Source: Stenotrophomonas maltophilia (GTDB lineage Bacteria; Pseudomonadota; Gammaproteobacteria; Xanthomonadales; Xanthomonadaceae). Taken from it: DNA of 64,000 nt. Both the position numbers and the translations under genes were made by a program. Location: positions 186,001 through 250,000 of the forward strand of contig NZ_CP154630.1 in assembly GCF_039555535.1 (NCBI RefSeq), written 5' to 3'. Shown in pieces: positions 56,280 through 64,000 of this stretch. The notes beneath the pieces were generated by a model. The model did not search any database. It was not told the origin of the DNA and saw only the letters and a list, made by a program, of their open reading frames with translations. Positions within the stretch are counted from its first letter, which is position 1; the number at the start of each line of letters is the position of its first letter.

Positions 56280-56906
56280 ATGGATGCTGTTGCCCGCCCT
56301 CCCTTTTCCGAACGCGCGCTGGCCTGGCTGAAGAAGGAGGCGTTGCCGCTGCTGGTGATGCTCGGCCTGCTCGCCGCTGCCCGCGATACCCTGGCCAACC
56401 ACTACGTGGTGCCCAGCGGCTCGATGCAGCCGACCCTGCAACCGGGCGACCGGGTGGTGGTGGACATGCGCGCCTACGGCCTGCGCCTGCCGTTCACCAA
56501 CAAGGAACTGCTGGCGACCGGTACCCCGCAGCGCGGCGAAGTGGCGGTGTTTGATTCGCCGGCCGATGGCACCCGGTTGATCAAGCGCGTGGCGGCGGTG
56601 GCGGGGGACCACGTGCACATGCGCGAGGGACACCTGAGCATCAACGGCCAGCCGCTGCAGATCGCTGACCTGCAGGACGTGGAAGCCTTCGGTGAACGTC
56701 GTGCCCGCCTGGACCTGGACATGGGCGGTGGTCCGGACATCGCCGATCTGGTGGTGCCAGCCGGCAAGGTGCTGGTGCTGGGAGACCACCGTGGCAACAG
56801 TTTCGATGGCCGCTTCTTCGGTTTCGTCGATGCGGACAAGGTCTACGGCCGGGCGGTGGCGGTGTACTACCGCCGGGGCGACGGCTTCGAGTGGCAGCGC
56901 CTGTAA
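56280..56906 (+). CDS. lepB: Short signal peptidase I
   Basis: A 208-residue type I signal peptidase (S26). Catalytic Ser48 is in VPSGSMQPT and catalytic Lys102 in TRLIKRVAAV; GDHRGNSFDGR is the conserved box E. One membrane span precedes Ser48 (about 22-35), whereas the main LepB of gamma-proteobacteria is longer with two spans, so this is probably a secondary peptidase. The in-frame upstream sequence is intergenic; ATG 56280 is the natural start. Confidence 0.9.
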   Translation: MDAVARPPFSERALAWLKKEALPLLVMLGLLAAARDTLANHYVVPSGSMQPTLQPGDRVVVDMRAYGLRLPFTNKELLATGTPQRGEVAVFDSPADGTRLIKRVAAVAGDHVHMREGHLSINGQPLQIADLQDVEAFGERRARLDLDMGGGPDIADLVVPAGKVLVLGDHRGNSFDGRFFGFVDADKVYGRAVAVYYRRGDGFEWQRL

Positions 56907-56911
56907 GCTGA

Positions 56912-56934
56912 ATTGATACTTCCTGTGTATCAAT
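56912..56934 (+). promoter_or_regulatory. Dyad operator, likely LysR-type binding site
   Basis: ATTGATAC-TTCCTGT-GTATCAAT: 8-bp perfect half-sites seven bases apart, in the T-N11-A form used by LysR-type regulators. It lies about 100 bases before the MFS transporter start. A terminator function for lepB is less likely as the stem is AT-rich. Confidence 0.6.
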
Positions 56935-57030
56935 CATGACCTATCAGGTTATGGATCGACTGGATGGACGGGCCTAGTCTGAGGCCCGTTCCCTCCCATA
57001 CCCGGCCGTCCCCACCGGCCCACCGATCCC

Positions 57031-58287
57031 ATGACTGGCGAAACCGCCGCGACCGTCGAACGCTGCCCCCACGCTGTTGACCCCGCTTCCGACACCCGCA
57101 TCCAGCAGGGCACGCCGGCCTTCCGCCGCACTGCGCTGGCGCTGTTCCTGGCCGGCTTTTCCACCTTCGGCCTGCTGTACACGGTGCAGCCGCTGCTGCC
57201 CGAGTTCAGCCGCCACTTCGGCGTTTCTGCTGCCGGCAGCGCGATGTCGCTGTCGCTGACCACCGGCACGCTGGCGGTGGCCATGCTGCTGGCCGGCCTG
57301 CTGTCCGACGCGGTCGGCCGTCGCCCGTTGATGATCGCTGCGCTGCTGGCCTCGGCCATGCTGTCGCTGAGCACCGCGCTGGTGGACGACTGGACCACGT
57401 TGCTGGTGCTGCGCACCCTGCTCGGCCTGGCGCTGAGCGGCGTACCGGCGGTGGCGATGACCTACCTGGTCGAGGAAATGGACAGCCGCGCGCTGGGCCT
57501 GGCGATGGGCCTGTACATCGGCGGCAACGCCATCGGTGGCATGAGCGGGCGCCTGCTGGCCGGCATCATCGCCGACCACTGGGGCTGGCGCTGGGGTATC
57601 GGCGTGGTCTCGATCATCGCCATCGCCAGCACCGCGCTGCTGTGGCTGCAGCTGCCCCCGTCGCGCCATTTCCACGCGCGTCGCGATGGCCTGCGCCAGT
57701 TGCCGTCGCGCTGGCGCATGCTGTTCGCCGACCCGGGCCTGCCGTGGCTGTTCGCCACCTCGTTCGTGCTGATGGGCGTGTTCGTCACCCTCTACAACTA
57801 CCTGGGCTACCACCTGCTGGCGCCGCCGTACCACCTCAGCCAGACCGTGGTCGGCCTGATCTTCAGCGTGTACCTGGTGGGCACCTTCAGTTCGGCGTGG
57901 ATGGGCCAGCAGGCCACGCGGTACGGGCGCGGCCGCATCCTGTCGATCTCGTTCGCGCTGATCGGCGCCGGCATCGCGCTGCTGGCATTGCGATGGCTGA
58001 GCACGATGGCACTGGGCATCGCGCTGGTGACGTTCGGCTTCTTCGGTGGTCACTCGGTGGCCAGCAGCTGGGTTGGCAGCCGTGCCGGTGCGATGCGCGC
58101 GGAAGCCTCGGCGCTGTATCTGTTCGCCTACTACCTGGGGTCCAGTGTGCTGGGCGGGGTCGGTGGGCTGGCCTATGCGGCCTGGGATTGGCTGGGTGTG
58201 TGCGCGTTCGCTGCGGTGCTGACCCTGATTGGTGGTGGCATCGTCTGGGCGCTGCAGCAGCGCGCGCCGCAGCCGGTCACTGCCTGA
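57031..58287 (+). CDS. MFS transporter (YnfM-like exporter)
   Basis: A 418-residue 12-span major-facilitator protein. The A-motif is GLLSDAVGRRPLM between spans 2 and 3, with further hallmark sequence RTLLGLALSGVPAVAMTYLVEE around span 4-5. It resembles the YnfM family, often paired with a LysR regulator of the YnfL type; here a LysR gene is tail-to-tail 94 bases downstream. Substrate unknown, probably drugs or metabolites. Confidence 0.88.
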   Translation: MTGETAATVERCPHAVDPASDTRIQQGTPAFRRTALALFLAGFSTFGLLYTVQPLLPEFSRHFGVSAAGSAMSLSLTTGTLAVAMLLAGLLSDAVGRRPLMIAALLASAMLSLSTALVDDWTTLLVLRTLLGLALSGVPAVAMTYLVEEMDSRALGLAMGLYIGGNAIGGMSGRLLAGIIADHWGWRWGIGVVSIIAIASTALLWLQLPPSRHFHARRDGLRQLPSRWRMLFADPGLPWLFATSFVLMGVFVTLYNYLGYHLLAPPYHLSQTVVGLIFSVYLVGTFSSAWMGQQATRYGRGRILSISFALIGAGIALLALRWLSTMALGIALVTFGFFGGHSVASSWVGSRAGAMRAEASALYLFAYYLGSSVLGGVGGLAYAAWDWLGVCAFAAVLTLIGGGIVWALQQRAPQPVTA

Positions 58288-58311
58288 TCCTGTGGAGTTG
58301 CGCTTGCCTTG

Positions 58312-58398
58312 GTAGAGTCGACTGTCAGTCGACTGCTCTTCCATCAGACCGCAAAAGCCCCGCGCTGCGCGCGATAGTCGACTAACAGTCGACTCTAC
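58312..58398. repeat. SMAG-type pair overlapping the LysR gene end
   Basis: GTAGAGTCGACTGTCAGTCGAC (from 58312) and an inverted partner ending CTAC (58398). The second arm encodes the last five codons and TAG stop of the minus-strand LysR gene. Confidence 0.85.
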
Positions 58399-59299
58399 CG
58401 GCGAACGCCCCGCGCAGCAGCGTGGCGAAGTTGCGGATCAACGGCGTTACCCGTTCGCGATGCCAGGCCAGCTGCACCTCCGAATGCGCACCGGCATCGG
58501 CCAGCGCTACGAAGCGCGCCCCTTCCACGCGGATGTGATCGCACGAGGAGGGCAGGATGGCCGCACCCAGCCCGGCGGCGGCCAGGCTGATCAGCGTCGA
58601 GGCTTCGCCTGCCTCCTGCACGATGCGCGGCGTGAATCCGGCAGCCGCGCACAACGCGATCATGTGGTCATGGATGCCCGCGCCGGCACTGCGCCGGAAC
58701 GCCACGAACGGCTCCTGCGCGAAGTCGCGCAGCGACAGCGTTCCCTGTTTCGAGAGCCGATGAAGGGCAGGGTGGTCTGCATGCACGATCAACGCCAGCG
58801 GATCAACAAACAGGCTGTGTGCCACCAGTTCCGGGGGCAGTGCGCGCTTGCGGATGATGCCCACGTCCAGTGAACCGTCGAGCAGCGCGTCGATCTGCTG
58901 CAGCGTGTTCATCTCGCTCAGCTGCAACCGTACCTGCGGATACTGCTGGCGGTAATGCAGGATCGAACGTGGAATCTGCGGCGACAGCGGCGTGGCCCGG
59001 GTCAGGCCGATATGCAGTTCACCCTGCTCACCGCGCTGCACACGCTGCACCTCGTCCACGGCCATTTCCACCTGCTGCACGATGGCGCGTGCACGTTCCT
59101 GCAGCAGTTCGCCCGCAGGCGTCAGCTGCACGCGGCGATGGCTTCGCACGAACAGGCGCGCACCTATCAGGTCTTCCAGCTGGCGGATCTGCTGGCTGAG
59201 CGGCGGCTGTGACATCCCCAACCGCTCGGCGGCCTGGCCGAAGTGCAGCGTATCGGCGACGGCAAGGAAGTAACGCAGGTGGCGCAGTTCGACGGACAT
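58382..59299 (-). CDS. LysR-family regulator (YnfL-like)
   Basis: A 305-residue LysR regulator. The N-terminal winged helix (FGQAAERLGMSQPPLSQQIR, part) is followed by the inducer-binding domain (about 90-295). Its tail-to-tail partner is an MFS gene with a LysR-type dyad upstream, so it is the likely regulator of that exporter. The last residues GRVDC and the stop codon are encoded by a SMAG repeat arm. Confidence 0.9.
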   Translation of the reverse strand: MSVELRHLRYFLAVADTLHFGQAAERLGMSQPPLSQQIRQLEDLIGARLFVRSHRRVQLTPAGELLQERARAIVQQVEMAVDEVQRVQRGEQGELHIGLTRATPLSPQIPRSILHYRQQYPQVRLQLSEMNTLQQIDALLDGSLDVGIIRKRALPPELVAHSLFVDPLALIVHADHPALHRLSKQGTLSLRDFAQEPFVAFRRSAGAGIHDHMIALCAAAGFTPRIVQEAGEASTLISLAAAGLGAAILPSSCDHIRVEGARFVALADAGAHSEVQLAWHRERVTPLIRNFATLLRGAFAGRVDC

Positions 59300-59359
59300 G
59301 GCGCCAGTCTAGCCAGACCGGCACCGTGCCTGGCGTCTTCTTTGATCGTTTTTCCGCCA

Positions 59360-59427
59360 GTCGAGCATGGCTCGACTCTACAAAAGCCCATTTCGATCAT
59401 TGTTTACGTGTCGACCAAGGTCGACAC
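59360..59427. repeat. SMAG-type palindromes
   Basis: GTCGAGC-AT-GGCTCGAC ending CTCTAC (59360-59381) and the perfect palindrome GTGTCGACC-AA-GGTCGACAC (59408-59427). The 59300-59630 stretch contains only repeats. Confidence 0.8.
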
Positions 59428-59447
59428 CCACCAACAGCGCTAGCGAT

Positions 59448-59600
59448 CTGTCGAAGGCGGGGTGGGTCCGGTTGCGGGGGTGTCCGCGGCATGGATGCCG
59501 CGGCCAAGCCCCCATGGATGGGTTTACGGCGTCCCCCGCAACCGGACCCACCCCGCCATCTCACAGATAACCGGTTTTTGCTGTTGCTTCGGCTTCGGCA
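59448..59600. repeat. About 110-bp element with 23-bp terminal inverted repeats, copy B
   Basis: Left arm 59458-59480 is perfectly inverted at 59533-59555. The interior has CATGGATGCCGCGGCC and the flank reads CCGGTTTTTGCTGTTGCTTCGGC. Arms, preceding CTGTCGAAGG and trailing sequence match the element at 43742-43890. Confidence 0.8.
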
Positions 59601-59630
59601 GGTGCAGGGCGCAGCCCTGCCGAACACCCC

Positions 59631-60599
59631 TTACCGTTCCGAATGCCCGCTCTGGTCGTAATCGCGCGGACTGAACAACTCCGGCTGGATCAGCTCGATG
59701 AATGCCCGCGCCTGCGCCGACAACGCTTTGCCGCGCCGCACGATCACCCCGTAACTGCGTTCCGGGAACCAGCGCTTCATCGACCGCGCCGCCAGCCGCT
59801 CGCGGTCGGCCTCGTTCAGGCACAGCGCCGGCACGATGGAAATGCCCATGCCCATCGCCACGTACTGCTTGATCACCTCCCAGCCGCCGACCTCCAGCGC
59901 CACCGTGTAGGCGATGCGGTGGCGCTGGAAGACCTGGTCGACCAGCCGGTAGGTGATCTGCCGCTTCGGCGGCAGCACCAGCGGGTAGCGCGCAATGTCG
60001 GCCAGCTCCAGCTCGCCGCCACTGGCCAGCGGATGATCGTGCGGCGCGATCAGCACCTGCTCGAAGCGGTAGGCCGGGGCGTAGCTGAGATCGGCCGGCA
60101 CGTCGGTCATCGAGCCGATCGCCAGGTCGGCGGCATCCTCGCGCAGCAGGTCGGTGCCGTCGGCGCTGATCGCGTTGTGCAGGGTCAGGCGCACGTCCGG
60201 GTGATGCAGGCGGAAGCGCTCCACGATCTTCGGCAGCAGGTACAGGATGGTGGAACTGTTGGCGGCGATGTTCAGCTCGCCCGCGTCCAGGCCGCGCACC
60301 TTGTCGCGGAAGCGCGCCTCCAGCCCGTCCAGGTTCTCCACCAGTGGCTGTGCCATTTCGTACAGCAGCTGGCCCTCACGGCTGGGCACCAGGCGCCGCC
60401 CGCTGCGCTCGAACAGCGGCACGCCCAACTCCCGTTCCAGTGCCTGCAGCTGCAGGCTGATGGCCGGCTGGCTGACGAACAGTGCCTCAGCAGCCCGTGA
60501 GACCGAACCCAGGCGCACCGTCTGGCAGAACGCGCGCAGCGGCTTCAACCGGTCGGATTTGTAGGAAAAACGCGGACTTGGCGAGGGACGCGTGGTCAT
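59631..60599 (-). CDS. LysR-family regulator, CysB-like, divergent from aceB
   Basis: A 322-residue LysR regulator: winged helix GSVSRAAEALFVSQPAISLQ (part) and a CysB-type effector domain (about 110-315, with IAANSSTILYLLP and GWEVIKQYVAMGMGISIVP). It is divergent from aceB across about 110 bases containing a dyad, so it is the likely regulator of the glyoxylate-shunt genes and of itself. ATG 60599 is preferred to ATG 60635, which lies in the promoter. Confidence 0.9.
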   Translation of the reverse strand: MTTRPSPSPRFSYKSDRLKPLRAFCQTVRLGSVSRAAEALFVSQPAISLQLQALERELGVPLFERSGRRLVPSREGQLLYEMAQPLVENLDGLEARFRDKVRGLDAGELNIAANSSTILYLLPKIVERFRLHHPDVRLTLHNAISADGTDLLREDAADLAIGSMTDVPADLSYAPAYRFEQVLIAPHDHPLASGGELELADIARYPLVLPPKRQITYRLVDQVFQRHRIAYTVALEVGGWEVIKQYVAMGMGISIVPALCLNEADRERLAARSMKRWFPERSYGVIVRRGKALSAQARAFIELIQPELFSPRDYDQSGHSER

Positions 60600-60636
60600 G
60601 GCGTCATAAGTATTAGCACAATTTATGTAGAACATT

Positions 60637-60652
60637 GCAAAAACTGTTTTGC
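60637..60652. promoter_or_regulatory. Palindromic operator in the lysR-aceB divergent promoter
   Basis: GCAAAA-ACTG-TTTTGC is a perfect 6-bp inverted repeat, extended to TTG...CCAA, inside the AT-rich divergent promoter region (60600-60660). Size and position fit a LysR-type site. Confidence 0.55.
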
Positions 60653-60709
60653 CAAATACTCGGCCCCGGCCGCACCGTGGAGACGTTCCCCCACCGCTGG
60701 AGTCGCCTC

Positions 60710-62332
<1,623 letters not shown>

Positions 62333-62396
62333 CCGACCGCCCGCAATCCCGCCGTTTCCCTCCCCGCTGCACGCACGAACCGAACTGGAGAAAGAC

Positions 62397-63698
62397 ATGA
62401 GCAAGCTGCCCACTGCCGAACAGATCCAGCACGACTGGGACACCAACCCGCGCTGGGAAGGCATCCAGCGCAACTACAGCGCCGCCGACGTGGTGCGCCT
62501 GCGCGGCACCGTGCACATCGAGCATTCGCTGGCCCGCCTGGGCGCGGAGAAGCTGTGGGCGTCGCTGCATGAGCGCGAGTTCGTCAACGCGTTGGGTGCG
62601 CTGACCGGCAACCAGGCCATGCAGCAGGTCAAGGCCGGGCTGAAGGCGATTTACCTGTCCGGTTGGCAGGTGGCGGCCGACGCCAACCTGGCCGGCCAGA
62701 TGTATCCGGACCAGTCGCTGTACCCGGCCGATTCGGTGCCGGCGGTGGTCAAGCGCATCAACAACACCCTGCTGCGCGCCGACCAGCTGCACCACGCCGA
62801 AGGCAAGGATGACATCGACTTCCTGCAGCCGATCGTGGCCGATGCCGAGGCCGGTTTCGGCGGCGTGCTCAACGCGTTCGAGCTGATGAAGGCGATGATC
62901 GAGGCCGGCGCCGCCGGCGTGCATTTCGAGGATCAGCTGGCCTCGGTGAAGAAGTGCGGCCACATGGGCGGCAAGGTGCTGGTGCCGACCCGCGAGGCGA
63001 TCGAGAAGCTCAACGCCGCGCGCCTGGCCGCCGACGTGCTGGGCGTGCCGACCCTGCTGGTGGCGCGCACCGATGCCGAGGCGGCCGACCTGCTGACCAG
63101 CGACATCGACGGCAACGACAAGCCGTTCGCCACCGGTGAACGCACCGTGGAAGGCTTCTACAAGACGCGTAATGGCCTGGACCAGGCGATCAGCCGCGGC
63201 CTGGCCTACGCGCCCTATGCCGACCTGGTGTGGTGCGAGACCGGCAAGCCGGACCTGGAATTCGCGCGCAAGTTCGCCGAGGCGATCCATGCGAAGTTCC
63301 CGGGCAAGCTGCTGGCCTACAACTGCTCGCCCAGCTTCAACTGGAAGAAGAACCTGGACGACGCAACGATCGCGAAGTTCCAGCGCGAGCTGGGCAGCTA
63401 CGGCTACAAGTTCCAGTTCATCACCCTGGCCGGCTTCCACGCGCTGAACTACGGCATGTTCAACCTGGCCCACGGCTATGCACGCCGCCAGATGAGCGCC
63501 TTTGTGGAATTGCAGGAGGCCGAGTTCGAAGCGGCCGAGCGTGGCTTCACCGCGGTCAAGCACCAGCGCGAGGTCGGCACCGGCTACTTCGATGCCGTGA
63601 CCCAGGCGATCCAGCAGGGCCAGTCCTCGACCACCGCGTTGACCGGTTCGACCGAAGAAGAGCAGTTCCACGGCGGGCGTAGCGAGCGCGCCGCCTGA
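62397..63698 (+). CDS. aceA: Isocitrate lyase
   Basis: A 433-residue isocitrate lyase splitting isocitrate to succinate and glyoxylate. The catalytic signature [10 protein letters not shown] has Cys187; [18 protein letters not shown] and [15 protein letters not shown] are further family motifs. AACTGGAGAAAGAC precedes ATG. Together with aceB it forms the glyoxylate shunt operon. Confidence 0.97.
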   Translation: MSKLPTAEQIQHDWDTNPRWEGIQRNYSAADVVRLRGTVHIEHSLARLGAEKLWASLHEREFVNALGALTGNQAMQQVKAGLKAIYLSGWQVAADANLAGQMYPDQSLYPADSVPAVVKRINNTLLRADQLHHAEGKDDIDFLQPIVADAEAGFGGVLNAFELMKAMIEAGAAGVHFEDQLASVKKCGHMGGKVLVPTREAIEKLNAARLAADVLGVPTLLVARTDAEAADLLTSDIDGNDKPFATGERTVEGFYKTRNGLDQAISRGLAYAPYADLVWCETGKPDLEFARKFAEAIHAKFPGKLLAYNCSPSFNWKKNLDDATIAKFQRELGSYGYKFQFITLAGFHALNYGMFNLAHGYARRQMSAFVELQEAEFEAAERGFTAVKHQREVGTGYFDAVTQAIQQGQSSTTALTGSTEEEQFHGGRSERAA

Positions 63699-63701
63699 TC
63701 G

Positions 63702-63728
63702 GTAGTGCCGGCCAGCGGCCGGCGCTAC
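63702..63728 (+). repeat. SMAG-type palindrome after aceA
   Basis: GTAGTGCCGGCC-AGC-GGCCGGCGCTAC, directly after the aceA stop; may end transcription. Confidence 0.75.
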
Positions 63729-64000
63729 CGAAGCCTCGAAATACGATCAGGGTGGCCAGGGAAGGGCCAGACAACGCCGGCCGGTCGGGGGACCTGCCGG
63801 CGTTGTTGTATCGATGGAAACGCGATGAACGCAGGCAGCGTCAATCCGGCGCACCCCACAGACCGGCAACTTGGCCGAAACCCTGTGAAGGTGGCCATCA
63901 GATTGATCCGGAACGACTTTTCCCTCGACCGTGGCGGGCAGAACGGCCACCGCGCGCCTTCACATCGGGAAAGTGGACCACAAGGCTCAAAATGAGATAG
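63729..64000. other. Window end without a convincing gene
   Basis: Contains an inverted repeat (ACAACGCCGG near 63771 with CCGGCGTTGT near 63797). A 56-codon frame (63825-63995) has no recognisable ribosome site or protein features, so it is not called. Confidence 0.4.

Noticed and set aside
63825..63995. 56-codon frame at the window end
   Set aside because: No ribosome site and composition gives no protein signature; likely intergenic.

Overview
The window looks like a chromosomal contig of Stenotrophomonas, most likely the S. maltophilia complex (Xanthomonadaceae). The evidence is high GC with strong third-position G/C bias, many GTAG-headed palindromic repeats (SMAG type), an Ax21-family outer-membrane protein, a complete oleABCD olefin cluster, a DdlA-type ligase and a toxin with an XVIPCD-like tail. 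The first base lies inside a gene. No rRNA, tRNA, insertion sequence or CRISPR array was seen.

Region 1 (about 1-12,000) is accessory DNA of lower GC. It holds a divalent-metal efflux locus: a His-rich CzcI-like protein, czcCBA, and two copies of a two-gene cassette (HupE/UreJ-type membrane protein plus single-span anchor protein) flanking the pump. A lone OLD/PARIS-like AAA ATPase with a TOPRIM-type nuclease half follows, then a repeat-rich junction next to the Ax21 gene.

Region 2 (12,000-32,900) is mostly core genome with several specialised loci. These are an AraC regulator, a VOC protein and a Dyp peroxidase; a thiamine-uptake locus (TPP riboswitch, TonB-dependent receptor, PnuC-type permease, with an APH-fold kinase upstream); a likely type IV secretion antibacterial effector with its candidate immunity lipoprotein; a divergent BvgS/BvgA-like phosphorelay; a cytochrome c; ETF-ubiquinone oxidoreductase and glutaryl-CoA dehydrogenase; TrmL; and a secreted protein built on a repeated V-x-V-R-P motif.

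Region 3 (33,000-49,500) holds a large M16 protease, oleA-oleB-(antisense YkgJ-type gene)-oleC-oleD for long-chain olefin synthesis, ddlA, ubiJ-ubiB, and a four-gene operon (PIG-L deacetylase, GT2 glycosyltransferase, hexapeptide transferase, YaiO barrel) that matches the gene content of the E. coli yaiO/X/P/S locus and probably makes or modifies a surface glycan.

Region 4 (49,600-64,000) is housekeeping: a methyltransferase, TruC, ArfB, a PlsC-fold acyltransferase, the Dcp metallopeptidase, a tandem pair of catalytically degenerate AroQ-like proteins, a short signal peptidase I, an MFS exporter with a LysR regulator, and the glyoxylate shunt (aceB, aceA) with a divergent LysR regulator. Small palindromic repeats fill most intergenic gaps, and two of them supply the stop codons of neighbouring genes.
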